The position numbers were made by a program, and so were the translations under genes. Positions 24,807 through 36,549 of a stretch of DNA of 64,000 nt are shown here, piece by piece. How positions within the stretch are numbered: position 1 is the stretch's first letter; every line of letters starts with the position of its first letter. The stretch spans positions 310,001 to 374,000 of the forward strand of contig NC_089439.1 of assembly GCF_026210795.1 (NCBI RefSeq), written 5' to 3'. Under the pieces are notes generated by a model. That model searched no databases and was not told the DNA's origin. It saw only the letters and a program-made list of their open reading frames with translations. This DNA is from Rhizophagus irregularis (Eukaryota; Glomeromycota; Glomeromycetes; Glomerales; Glomeraceae).

Positions 24807-24938
24807 ATGATAAGCAAATTACTATTTTTGATATTTGTAATTTCAATATCATTCAATTCCTTACATGCTTTAAATCAATTTCATGCACCCTTAGAGGCTG
24901 CAAACGGGACCCGGATCCGGGTTTGGACTGGCACATGA
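24807..24938 (+). pseudogene. Signal-peptide-like 43-codon ORF, probably a truncated secreted-protein 5' end
   Basis: ATG at 24807 opens MISKLLFLIFVISISFNSLH followed by ALNQFHAPLEA, a good secretory signal peptide with cleavage expected after about residue 21. The ORF then enters a GC-rich patch (ACCCGGATCCGGGTTTGG) that looks like transposon sequence and stops at 24938. Copy A keeps ATGATAAACAAATTACC but diverges at once. The simplest reading is the leader exon of a secreted protein, cut by an insertion. It may instead be chance hydrophobic AT-rich DNA. Confidence 0.35.
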
Positions 24939-25385
24939 TTTTTCGTTTAAACCCGGATTTTCGTAATTCTGGCCAAAACCGTCTTAATTCCAGCCGAAAT
25001 TAAACTAACCAAAATTAAGTTGGCCGATTTTTGCTTTGCAATAAATTAATATTATAATAGTCCGGGCTGGGTCGGGCGGGCACTTTAGGTTAATTTCCAA
25101 GTACGGGCTAGTCCGGGTTGTAAAAATAGGGGTCAACAACGCACTATGAAAAAAAATCGACCCCGTGAATTTCTCTGTCCGCCACGTGATCATCGCCAAT
25201 GAAATCGTAAATTTAGTTTTTCGCTCTGGACTTACAACGGTTCCCGTTTCCTAGTGTTAGTTTTATTATCGTTACGATAGTTTTACAATTCTTTTTAATA
25301 TTTCAATAAATATATGAGGTTTTAAATTTTGCAAAAAAACGACCAGCAATTTTATTCTTAAATTTTGAGATTTCACTTGAATCAT

Positions 25386-25584
25386 CCCTATAAAAAATTT
25401 TTATCCGAATATTTCCATTATTTCTCCGTGTCTTCCGTAAAAATTCCGTGAAAATGATACATTCACGGATATCTGTGTTAGCGAGATGAAAATTTCCATG
25501 ATTTAAGGCTATTAATTCCATGAAAATGATACATTCACGGAAAAAACATGGAAAGATAAAACACGGATCAGATTTTTTACAGGG
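25386..25584. mobile_element. CCCTRTAAAAA fold-back element with 3-bp target duplication (199 bp)
   Basis: Begins CCCTATAAAAAATTTTTATC and ends GATTTTTTACAGGG, with imperfect inverted arms rich in TTCCGTG. It is flanked by CAT on both sides. Copy A at about 23018-23040 has the uninterrupted site (CTTGAATCATACTTTG), which proves insertion and fixes the 3-bp duplication. Non-coding. Confidence 0.85.
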
Positions 25585-26104
25585 CATACTTTGATTACAA
25601 TGAAAACAAAGGTAATAAATAATAATTAATGTCAAAATTTTAGTGCGACCTGTATTTCATTGTCTTGCTGATCAATGATCATTATCCCAACAATATACGA
25701 CATTATAAAATTTGAAATCATTAAGGACCATAATTAAAAGTTTGGTTAAAAGACCGGTTCATCTATCTGGAAGACCGTTCTTTTTAGGACTAAACTGGAC
25801 CGGATGTGACCGATCCAAACGATCCAACCCTAGTGTGAACGCCATACATTATTATCAATTTCAATATTCGTGGATATTCAGATAATTCAGTCAATTCAAT
25901 AAATCTGATACACGTTCTTTATTATTTATAAAGAATGATATATTTAATTTATTAAGATACACAGAGTACACGACCAATATTGTACAAATAAATAGAAATA
26001 CACAAATAGATAGAAATACAAATAAATAAAAATATATAAATAATAGAAATAAATGAATAAATACATTTAATTTAAACTATACATTTTAGGTAAAATATCA
26101 ATAA

Positions 26105-29100
26105 CTAATTATTTAATTTCAAATTTTCCATATAAGAAATTAAATTTTTATCTACAGTATAGTGATAATAAAAGAAATTGCTTATTAAATAATAAAAATT
26201 AGCCAACAAAATAATTTTTTTTAAGAAAAATACTGACCTTGATTTGGATCAAAATATGCATATTTGAAATTACCTTTTGATATCTTATTTTTACAAATAC
26301 AATCATTATTTCTGCAATTAGTGATTTTAAAGTATTTTATTTTAATTCCATCAAGTTCATTAGATTTTTGTTTTAGTAAAACTGGGTCGCAATTATTTTC
26401 TTTTGTAGAATACAAACTAATAAATTTTGGTTTTAAGGAATCACGCTTAGTTAAGAACTTATTAATAAATTTAGTATGATTTAAAGATGACATCCCAGTA
26501 TAATTAGAACTATAATTCATGATGACAAATGTGTAAAAAGTAAAATCAGGTAAATAAACGAAATGATTTTTTTTCAAACAATAAGAAAATGTGTATAATC
26601 CAGTTCTTTTATTTTCATCATTTCCAAAATTATAAAATTGATGTCCTATTACAAGAGAGTTATTTGAATCATCCAATTTTCTTAATACAGGAATTCCAAA
26701 ACAATGAGTTGAATCTGATTCTAATGGATACTTTTGAGTTTGATTCTTTGATGCACTATAATCGTGTCTTTCAACCTTAATTTGAATATTAAAATCTGGG
26801 CGATCAAAGTTAAAATTTAAATCATAACCAATAATCATTAACATGATTTTCAAATTACATTTACGTTCTTTAAATTTTTTTTGAATACAATGAATTATAA
26901 GTTTTGGTTCTTGATTTGGTGGCCAAAAGATCTGACAGTTAAAAATATCATTATTCGCTTTCTTTTTATCAACAACCGTTGCAAAAATACTACAATCTGC
27001 ATTTTTATCTTGAAGAATTTCTAAAATATCTTTTGATACGTTTTTTAATTCTAAAATTTTATGACTTCCAGGTTTAAGTAATTTATATTCATAACTTTCT
27101 GTACTTAAATAAAGAATTTTCTTTCCAACCAATGATAAGATTTCCTCACGTAAATTTTCAGGTAAATGATAAAAAATGCTAGTTGGATTTTTAATTTTTA
27201 TGCAATCCCAATTTCTAAATTCTTCCAAAGATTCACGCCATTCTGTTTCATTAAAATCTTTAGATATAAATTTCTTTCCTCCAATTAATTTAAAGTTTGT
27301 ATATCTTGTACAATTTTTACTAGAATCACCTGTATTTGTATCAACAAAATAAGCTCTTGCCCCCAGAATAACTTCTTCTTTTGGAACGAATTTACCAAAT
27401 TCTTCTGTAATCTTTCTAAATTTTCTAGGATCTTTAGACTCTATAGCATCTACTACAGCTTTGACGAATTCTGGATCAGGTTCTATTTTGAATTTTAAGG
27501 ATACTTTGCTATATTCAATGACAGTACAAGTTGAATTACTAGTTCTTTTATTTGTATCAATATCTTCAAATAAAAAGATATCTTTTTCCATAAATTGCCC
27601 TTCCTTTAAATCAATTTTAGTATATTTGTGTTCATCAGCAATTTCAGTTATATCGTAATCCTTTATTTTAAATGCTTTCTTATTAGCTCTGTCTAAAGAT
27701 ATAGTACGTCCATACTCAAGTTTTAGTTTGTTTATCAAAAATTGGTAATCAGGTTTTATTAAATATAAAGTATTACTTTTTGTATCAATAATTTCTTTTA
27801 AAATAATCTTCTCTTCGTCCTCTCTTGATATTTCAGCCATTGAACTGTTTGCAAATGATAATGTATCATTCATTTTGACATTACTTTGTTTGAGTTTTTC
27901 ACGAATACTTGATAACTTATCTTTAAGATTAAAATTTACATTTGATGAAGAATAATCATTTAAGTTAGGTAGTGATACAATCTTAACTGTTATGTCTGAC
28001 CTTACTGAATTTTTTCTTAAATATAAAATTTTATTTTCTGTATCCATAATTTCTGCCAAAATTATCTTATCTTCTTCTTCTCTTGCTATGAGCGCATAAT
28101 TTTGGTTGTTGCTTTTAGCAAATAATAATGCATCATCCATTTTAATCATACTGTGATGTTCAAGTTTTCCCCGAATACTTGATAATTTATCCTTAAGATT
28201 TAAATGAACTAATTGTTGTGAATTATCATCACCTATTTGAACTGTTATGTCAATATCATCTCGTATAGATACGGTCCTATTTTGAGAACTATCCTTGAGT
28301 TCATCGCAACCTGATTTTATTGTAAAGCTGTTTCCTGAATTTATATTCGTTTTTGAGTTTTGAATAATTTCGGCATGTTCAAGTGATGATTGGTCATTTA
28401 TGAAATTAATATCATTTGAGTTTGGATTGGTACTATTAATAATTTTTCTCAATCTTTCCACTACTTGTTTTGTAGTTGGTCGATTACTTGGATCATTATC
28501 CCAACATTCTAAAGAATTATTTAGTTAATATCAAATATATAATTAGAGAAATAAAGTATATATGTTATTCTAAAAAAAGAAAAGTTATAATTACCAGTAT
28601 ATAGATTAGAATAATAATTTGGGGTATCCGGAACAATATTTTCTCTAAGACCTTGCGAGATTTGCAGAGCCAAACTAAAGTCATATGATAAATTAGAAAA
28701 CGGTTTTTGACCACTGGATATCTCCCACAAAAGCACACCAATACTGTAAACATCACTCTTTTCATTTAAAGTGTATTGTTGTTTAATAATAGATTGTGGA
28801 TCAATATAAGGAATTACACTTTTTGATTGAGATTTAGATATTGTTTCCATTTTTTTTGATAATCCAAAATCAGCTAGTTTAATTTTATTTTGGTGTACTA
28901 ATACATTTCCAGAATGCTATTAATAATAAATAACAAGTTGAAAATGTATTCTTATAAATGTTAAAATCAATAAATAGTTATATATTATACAAATTACCAA
29001 ACCACAATGTACAATTTCTTCTTCATGTAAAAATGATACGCCGCAAGCCAACTGATATGCTAAATCGTATTTACTATTCCAAGTAAGCTTATTGAATTCT

Positions 29101-29628
29101 TTCTTCAAATAATCCTGAAGTGTACCGCCATTGGCATATTCCATTACAAGCAAAATATTTTCTGATGGCCCCGGATTCTCTGAAATTTTTTCATTATTAT
29201 AAGAGACAAAATAACATAAACAACAAAAATAATTAATTTATTTGTACCTGATGGAAATTTTGTAATCCCATAGCAACGAATAACATTTTTATGATCTCGT
29301 TCAAGTTTAATCTTAAATAGAAAATATAAAATGTGAATAAGAAACATAAAAGGTAAATATTAATTAGTAATTTATAATTTATATTTACTTCATGAATAAT
29401 TTCTTTTAAAATATCATTGTTAAGATTATAAAAAGATTTCAATGCTAAACGTTGTTCTAAACCATTTTTCCAATCTGCACGATAAACTTTTCCAAATCCT
29501 CCTATACCAATTTGTTCAATATGACTAAATTTTTTATAATCATAATAATTTAAATGTTCCTCTTTAATAACTTTTTCAATATTATATAATGAAAGGTCGC
29601 TTATTTGAATCAAATGATTTTCAGCCAT
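26105..29628 (-). CDS. Predicted pseudokinase fused to two ubiquitin-like segments and a MACPF-like region
   Basis: Minus-strand exons 29628-29389, 29311-29248, 29179-28998, 28916-28595, 28508-26238 and 26151-26105; about 1041 residues. The kinase (about 30-290) has loop GIGGFGKVYRA and ALKS, but the catalytic loop reads VHCGL (158-162) instead of HRDL, so the catalytic Asp is replaced by Gly. DFG is kept. A linker leads to two related ~80-residue segments (about 355-435 and 440-521), each with DITV(Q/K)I, a KDKLSSIR helix and a final I/TLYLxK strand, the layout of a beta-grasp (ubiquitin-like) fold. The rest (about 525-1041) is a conserved module with an FGKF-x(6)-ILGARAYF segment (about 640-657) resembling the MACPF/perforin signature. 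The last exon (ISYMENLK) is supported by the same exon in the 38948 gene; without splicing the protein would end five codons later. Domain calls outside the kinase are inference. Confidence 0.8.
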
Positions 29629-30249
29629 GTTTAAAATGCTTGAAGGAAAAAAAAAATTATATGGCTTATATCTTTGAGATCATATGATCATGCAATCAAT
29701 ATTCAGTGTAACATTATGAAAATTTTATTTCATCCGATAAACAATTGCTAATTTAACGTCGTACAGAATTTTAAGTGCGAATAACAAAGTTACGCCCAAA
29801 TTTCTCCATTTCTCTTCTGAATCATATATACAGTAAATATATGAAGTTTTCTATGGCTAATTTTTTTAAAAAAAAAATTTTGAAATATTACTATTATAAT
29901 AAATATATTTCTTTTAATAAATTTGAAACACGCCGATCTGCATAATTGGAAACATTTAATTTTTTATTTATTCCTGAAGTAGTTTAATAATCTGCACAAT
30001 GATCGGCGATTACACCTTTACATAAAATACCACCAAATAAGTTTATATACAGTCCGTGAAAATTACGTCAAATGCACGACTTCAAAATAATCACCTGAGA
30101 CATAGTGCCACAACACTAGATGAGAATAAAGTAGATAGGGGGGATACTATATATGCCTTTTTAGTAAAATTAATTTATAAAAGGCATAAAAAAAGGGAGC
30201 TTGAGATTTCACGCTTAAATTAATATTAAATTAACAGATAAAATTCCTT
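29629..30249. other. Upstream region of the pseudokinase fusion, intergenic
   Basis: AT-rich, presumably containing the promoter of the minus-strand gene at 29628. A short inverted match (GCCGATCTGCA near 29934 and TGCACAATGATCGGCG near 29994) is visible. No gene. Confidence 0.35.
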
Positions 30250-30620
30250 ACACAGGATAATTTTTCAGCTACAAAAAATCAAAGCTAGACGAAAAAAATT
30301 GATGAATTGGAACGAATTTTTGTAGAAACAGGTGATAAAATGGAATAGGAAGTTTTGGTAGTTGCTGCGGCAAATAAAGTGTGTAAAAAGCTAGGCGTTA
30401 GCGTGTCAGATACGAGTCCAGGAGCGTTAGAAAAGACGCAAGAAAATTATAAATTAATTGGTATAGCAGAAAAACATGAAGTTATACAAAAGTATACTAG
30501 AATTTCACCAAAAGGTTTAGAACCGAAGAGAGGTTTTAATAAGTGAGAGTGAAAGAAGATTACAGAGTAGTCTAACGAATAAGGTAGTGAAGAAAAAACG
30601 GAGAGTTGAAAGGAAATGAG
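30250..30620 (+). pseudogene. Decayed ORF, unknown family
   Basis: A coding-like stretch ends at 30546 (VVAAANKVCKKLGVSVSDTS, then ENYKLIGIAEKHEVIQKYTR) and continues after a frame change as SERRLQSSLTNKVVKKKRRVERK. The amino-acid composition is unlike random AT-rich DNA. I do not recognise the family; it may be part of a mobile element. Confidence 0.3.
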
Positions 30621-31116
30621 GAATGGGTTAGTTATAGGTAAATGAGTCACGTGAATTCACGAAAAAAAAATTTTTTTCCAAATCAAAAATATTAATACAT
30701 TTGTCTAGTTAGTTTAGTTATTCATATTTTATTTTAGTTGTTTTGGGATATAGGTTATATATAGATTTACAATGATAATTTTGTCTCGGGATAGATAATA
30801 AATGTTTAGGTTTATTTGTATTAACGTAGACTATTATCCTGGGGTTTTTTTTAAAAAAAAATATTATGTTACTATATCAGATATTTCACCTATAATTATT
30901 AATATCATCCTGGGTACTAGATTTACTCTATATTACATCAGAAATTTCATTTGTTTCCAATATTATACTGTAAATCAAAATTATGAACATTTTTGAATTA
31001 TCCACAGCGTAAAAGCTTGGGCATGTGATTTTTGAGCATGTGATTTTGTTATATACGGCGCAGTTATAGATAAATACATTTTAATCTATTATTTCTGTTA
31101 TTTAAACTTTCTTTTC

Positions 31117-31230
31117 ATGCCTCCTCCCCTACCCCGATCTGAAATCTCCTTCGGTTCTAGTACGCCTCCCCGCATTGAAGCCCGTGATCAAGAAGTCCAA
31201 TCAAGGAATATAAAATTATTTTTAAAATGA
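31117..31230 (+). pseudogene. 37-codon ORF, probable 5' fragment of a longer gene
   Basis: ATG at 31117 gives MPPPLPRSEISFGSSTPPRI then EARDQEVQSR, ending at TGA 31230. Pro/Ser/Glu-rich coding composition stands out from the surroundings. It is likely the leader of a repetitive gene cut short. Function unknown. Confidence 0.3.
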
Positions 31231-32983
31231 AAGTTGGCTTGTTTTCTTTATAACGGAATTCTATTTGAAAGACGCCTTAAAAACATTATTTGAATTTACA
31301 GAACAAAATGTATAATTCAAAACTTGCAGGAAATATGAAAACCTGCAGAAAATTGCACACTACAAATAACCATTTTGTGATTTTTTCAGCATCTAGTAGT
31401 TCAATTTTGATGAACTTTTTTTACTAATAACACTTATTATATATACCATTGTAAATTATCTTCTTTAGTTTTTAATACAGATTGAATTAATTTATTATTT
31501 AAATCAACATTACATTTTATTTTAATAAAATAATAACTTAGTTTCTGTTTAATAGTTTCAGTTTAAATTAATTGTTTTATAAGTTAAAAAATCTATATAA
31601 TGACGTTTTAGGGTTGCTTAGGATTAGGGTAAGCATAGGATTAGGATAAGGATTAGGAAGGTTGGTTTGAGCTGAAAGATTAACCTTAAAGTTAACGTTA
31701 TATTGGAGTTGCTTAGGGTTAGATAAGGAATGGAATGTTTAGGGTGATAAATGAAATAACTGGAATTCAACTATCATAAATTTTATAAATCGCTTGTTCG
31801 AGTTTTTTTCGATAGTTACGCCGGGAGAGTTGAATTATCCTTGAGATCCTAGGTGGCCAGGTTTTCCTGACATTTCTCATTCCTTGGAGTTATAGAGTTC
31901 AAACTATCACGATTAATATTATTCTATTTTTGGCAATAATATGGTCCTACCCAGAAAATTTGCTTCTTGCAAAAATAAAGAACATAATTTTTACATACAG
32001 TCTGTCAAAAAATAAGAATTTTATAAAGAATTATCATATAATTCAATTGGAAAACTTTTTCCAACTTAGCATCATTCCGGAAGTTCTGTGGATAAACGTG
32101 ACCTAAAACATTATGTAAGTCTTTCACATCGGTCATAGTAGGTATGTTAATAAAAACCTTTAAGATGTTCACTTTTTTACTTAGAAGCAGAAGTTATTAC
32201 ACGAACATATACTTTCATCATACAAATATTGTTCAACTCAGATGAAAAAATGCAAGGTGCTGACCTCAAATGGAAATTATAACGAAGTTCACAGATAAAG
32301 ACAGAATTATGGAAATTGGTCTTCTCAAGAATCTCCACATAAGCTAAAAGCCTATCAGGTAAAACGAGCAAACAAAGAAGGCTTGATCAATCATGTACTT
32401 GCCAACAAACAAAAATCTTCGAAAATTAAAACAAATCAAGTCTATAATTACGATTGTTAGATAATTAATTCCAGAAAAATTAATAACCGTTTATTCAAAT
32501 CTCAGTCGATTAGGGCAGATATGCATCTGTATCTAATACCAAAAGTGATGAATTATTTCAAAAAGGAATTTCAACATAGTACTCACAGAAAATGAACGTA
32601 TATTTTTAGTAAGATGGATCTCATATTCATCTAGCTCCGCGCGAATGCGTCAGCAGTATACGTGGAAGTTAACCAAGGAAGTAAAGGTCCTTCTACAAAA
32701 GAAGGAGAAACAGATAGAATGATAGAAGCAAAAAAATATAGGGTGTATTCTGTAAAATCATAAGGATATTTAATAATTTAATGGACAGAGCTTATTAATA
32801 AATAGATATTGATGAAGATAAATAGGAACTCTAAATATTTATATAGAGGTCAGGGGATGGCAAAATTTTATAATAAGCAATAAAATTTACTGTTTTTGCA
32901 GGTTTTTGAAAAAATTTATTTTTTTATTTTACAATTATACAATAATTCGAAAATGGCGATAAATTCCCCGACTTTAATATCGG
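31231..32983. other. Intergenic region with decayed coding traces
   Basis: 31612-31745 carries degenerate TTAGGG-like repeats. 32150-32725 holds short plus-strand pieces such as DKDRIMEIGLLKNLHI and ENERIFLVRWISY, in different frames with stops. They suggest an old dead gene that I cannot name. Confidence 0.3.
31612..31745. repeat. Degenerate interstitial TTAGGG-like repeats
   Basis: The stretch contains GCTTAGGATTAGGGTAAGCA, GGATTAGGATAAGGATTAGG and further on GCTTAGGGTTAG and GTTTAGGGTG. TTAGGG is the usual fungal telomere unit, but the spacing is irregular. Confidence 0.4.
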
Positions 32984-33141
32984 CTATACTAATTTTCGCC
33001 CCAGGTTCCCATTGGATCCGATGTGGAATTAGCTCGGGTTCCATGTAATGACGGCAGAAGACATGGGTCCGGATGATTATTCCAGATGTTGATCAATCGA
33101 ACCCGGTTCATCAATGGAACTAGGGGCCAAAATTAGTATAG
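32984..33141. mobile_element. Inverted-repeat element (about 155 bp)
   Basis: Left end CTATACTAATTTTCGCCCC and right end, reverse-complemented, CTATACTAATTTTGGCCCC. The TATA at each end allows a TA target duplication with termini TACTAATTTT. The interior is GC-rich and non-coding. It is a MITE-type element, probably Tc1/mariner-like. Confidence 0.6.
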
Positions 33142-34770
33142 TCCTTTGGTGATAAAACGCAATACTTTATTAATCATATAATAAAGTAAAACCGGGGTTC
33201 ATTGGAAAGTATGAAGGCGTGGTATTGAGGGAGAATGTGACTTTTTTTTAGTTATACTGTATCTATATATTTTTGATCTTTTGCTGATTACCTTAATTTT
33301 TTTTATATTACGTGTTGAAACTGTTCTCTATTGTCTCTATCACTTTCCTGTTAACGCGTTTCTTACTATCTTTTTGATTAACTTCTGCTTTAACAGGTTT
33401 TTGTAATCTACTGTTAAAAGATGCGTTCATCGTATTTACTTCTTGTACTGGTTTGATTTTCTTCATCTTCACTTGGATGTGTGATCTTCACCATAATTAT
33501 ATTCTCTACTCTTTTCCGTTCACTTTTTCTTGTATCGATGAAACCTTTTTCCTTAACTGTTAATTCCGTTTTGAATTCGTCGAACTTATAGACCGCAAAC
33601 ATTAATTGTTTTATTATCGTAAATTATACTATTAGTAAAATTAATAAAATGCAAAAAAAGACATTGACATTTTTCAACGACAAAAATGATGATAAGTTGG
33701 AAATATCGCAGAGATCATCTGTATTAAAATACCCAATTAAAATACGCAAATAAATAACATGACTTTAGTTAAAAAATTCATAGATTGTACGCAAATCAAA
33801 ATTACCTCGTAAAAAATTGCTATGACGACGAGCAATAATGTACCCTACCTCTCTATATATATTCCGGGAACCTAGATAAATATCCATCAAACAAGATGGT
33901 ATTTGTGATGATTACAGGCTAAATCGATTGGCGTGATGACTGATGACGAAGGACGTAAAGGAGAAGCGTTAGTAACGATCCCATAGGTTTTGAAAAGAAT
34001 TTCAGTTGATCCACAAATTTTGATTCAAGTTAATAATATACAGAAAGATTTAAAATAGGAGGAAAGGATTTAATAAAAATTTTAGAATAATTAGGCAACG
34101 CGTTAGATGAGTTAGATCAGTATATTTTTTGCATAGATCGCATACTGCTGTTATTGAAATGTAGTATCAAATTATACTTTTTTTGAGTTGCACGGTTACT
34201 TAATAACACTAACGAAAAGTATGAGCGAATATTACCGTATAGCGTTGCATCGGGAATAACTTTGGTCAAAAAGAGTTTACCTTTTTATACATAAAATTCG
34301 TTTAACAAAGGAAAACATTACATAAAATTATGTGAATTATGAAAAGATACTAAAAATGTACTACTGTAACAAATTGTACTATGTAAAAAACTATTTCAAA
34401 TATTTATTTCCTGCAATAGTTAGTGTAATAATGTAACATAGAATGGTTTAACGAGTTGTTAAGTTATTGAAGTGTCCTACGGGTAGGTCGGTGGGTTACT
34501 CGATACCAAATTAAATTTAATAGGTGAAAATAATTTGTATTTTGCTAAAGGATGCGACTGACTAATATTTCTTATTGCCAATTTTAAAGATGTATTCTAA
34601 ATCTTTTTGTTAATCTGCATAAGACTTGATTTATCAATTATAAAACTAAAATCTTTTCCTTAAAATAGATAATAACAGGGTCTCAAACTTTTGAAAATTA
34701 AATGATGGCCCTTCCCAATTCAATAAGTTGCAATACATTTATAATTTAAAATTTACGTATATAACATTTT
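33142..34770. other. Intergenic, no gene recognised
   Basis: Holds a 62-codon minus ORF at 33414-33602 (Lys/Glu-rich) of unknown status. Nothing else is supportable before the retroelement tail at 34771. Confidence 0.3.
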
Positions 34771-34805
34771 CTAATAAAGAAATGCGTATTACTAGGAAAA
34801 AAAAA
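34771..34805 (+). repeat. Retroelement 3' tail (AATAAAGAAATGCGTATTAC plus A-run)
   Basis: Matches the tails at 48041-48070 (+) and 14380-14414 (-). It indicates that an old plus-strand retroposed copy ended here, though its body to the left is no longer recognisable. Confidence 0.5.
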
Positions 34806-34999
34806 ATTTATATGTTATTTTCTTTTTAAATAAAAATAGATTGTTCCTTAATAAATGATATAAATATTTAAACTTTTAATGATTTGATCACGTAAGATAA
34901 TGACAAAAAAATGAAATCAGCGCTTTATTTATTTTAATTATTTTATATCCAAGAATAAAGGAAAAACCAAAACTACGGACACTATACTGCCATTCACCC

Positions 35000-36450
35000 T
35001 AGAGCAAACCATCCTTCGGAAATAAATGAAATGGGCGACCTATAAACAGAGAACTATGTCGCTGCTATAAATCTATTTACGAATGATGAACTAAACTATG
35101 GGGCTGAAAAGAATTGGAAGAAGAAAAATAAAAATAAAAAGGAACCACGTATCCAAAATTGAAAATGCGCAAAAGATGATGCAATAGCGTTGTTTCGGAC
35201 TTTCGGGAGAATAGTATACCAGATACGAAATTGTGGCGAATGCGATTACGTGAAATATTACGTAGTGACGTTCGTTGAGAGATACGAGAGGTAGAGTGTG
35301 ATTCGAAATCCTTGTTTGTTAGGTTGTATAGTCGTGTTCATTGAACATATCACAGTGAAGTTTCAAATTTTGTTGGTATAAATTCGCCGTGAATGTCAAT
35401 AAGAAAGGTAAGAGTATATTGAGTGACGAGTTTATATGCATGGTGAAAATTCCAATAAGGACTTCCCTCTTCCTCTTACGGGACCAAATTGTGAAACAGG
35501 CGGAATAATGGGTGTTGTTCGTTAGTTGTAGTTGTATCAGAGGTATGATCTCGAGTCCAGTTGAAAAGTGCGTTCTACTGAATCTTTAACGATCGATTGC
35601 AATTTGTCGCAGTTTGAGTAAGAGTTGCAGTGAGAATGTTATGTGTTTGATGCAAATGTTTTTTAACCAACTATCTTGGGACAAGTCCATGGATATTTGT
35701 TGGTATCTATGAGTTCATTGCAGTGAAATATTTTAGACCTTCTGGAATGAGGGACGGATAATTTCTATGTATAATGTCAGTAATAGGTAAAAGTTCTGTT
35801 AATGATTTAATGTGATAACTAATCAATTTGAATAATTTGAGTGAAAAACGACGTGAATATGGGTTAAAGTTGATCTATTCTTTGATCCATCTCCAGTTGA
35901 TTTCGTCCTTGATATTTTGGAATGTTGCAGGAACTTGTTAAATCGAATGTTTTGGAAGATTTTTCTGACCGTTTTGCGAACATCGCGGTCAATTAGAATG
36001 GGTTGGGCCCAAGTGATGTTCGTGGTAATCAATGTGCTGTTACGTGAGTTGATGTTAAGGTAATTTTGGAAAGAGAGTCCAATTTTTGCTTGTTCATCAC
36101 CCGCTTCGTTAAGACGAAACCGGAGTGCGCTTTAACCTTCTTTATGTAGGGTTCCGATAACGTTTGAGTTTTGATAAGGTACGAGATCGCGCACCAAATT
36201 AAACAATTGTTTGATTTTTAAGGAGCTCCGAGGCGTCATTTGTAGAGTTAAATGAATTAAATTAGTTGATACAACATTGTGAATCAGTATATATGTCGAT
36301 CTCAGTGTTTAGGGCATACTGCAAAGGCTATACAAATTGCCAACGCTTCCGCTTTGGTAGAAGATGGAAATTGTCTCGAAGAAGCATCAAAAGTTAAAGT
36401 TGGAGTTGGTAGTTAATCTATTACCCATCCAAAGCCCATTTGAGTCGTTA
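35000..36450 (-). mobile_element. Decayed LINE 3' part with RNase H domain (minus strand)
   Basis: Reading the minus strand from about 36420, an RNase H-like region appears in broken frames: SSRQFPSSTKAEALAICIA, a decayed YTDS position near 36290, then an equivalent of LNEAxDxQAKIGL near 36070. The C-terminal part follows at 36032-35823 (NITWAQPILIDRDVRKTVRK, FQNIRFNKFLQ, STGDGSKN). Frameshifts and stops are frequent. Fungal non-LTR elements carry such an RNase H after the reverse transcriptase. The left boundary is approximate. Confidence 0.6.
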
Positions 36451-36549
36451 ATATTAGTGAGTTGTATTATGTTTTTTGTGATAATAAAAGGGCTTACATA
36501 AATCAAACTTTTTTAATGAAATCCTCCAATGACAGAAAATCACGTGATA

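Larger units (their letters stand above)
23490..26050. repeat. Tandem segmental duplication, copy B (about 2.6 kb)
   Basis: Collinear with 21287-23489 and longer because it carries private insertions: a TA-flanked inverted-repeat element (23771-23942), a 75-bp tandem repeat (24256-24406) and a fold-back element (25386-25584). It ends at AATAATAGAAAT (26050), the same bases that end copy A, just before the 3' end of the next gene. Confidence 0.8.

Noticed and set aside
33414..33602. 62-codon Lys/Glu-rich minus ORF
   Set aside because: Coding-like composition but no family, intron or neighbour support; left as unknown.
35280..35320. tRNA-like GATTCGAAATCC stem
   Set aside because: No matching acceptor, D or anticodon arms around it; lies in LINE-derived DNA.
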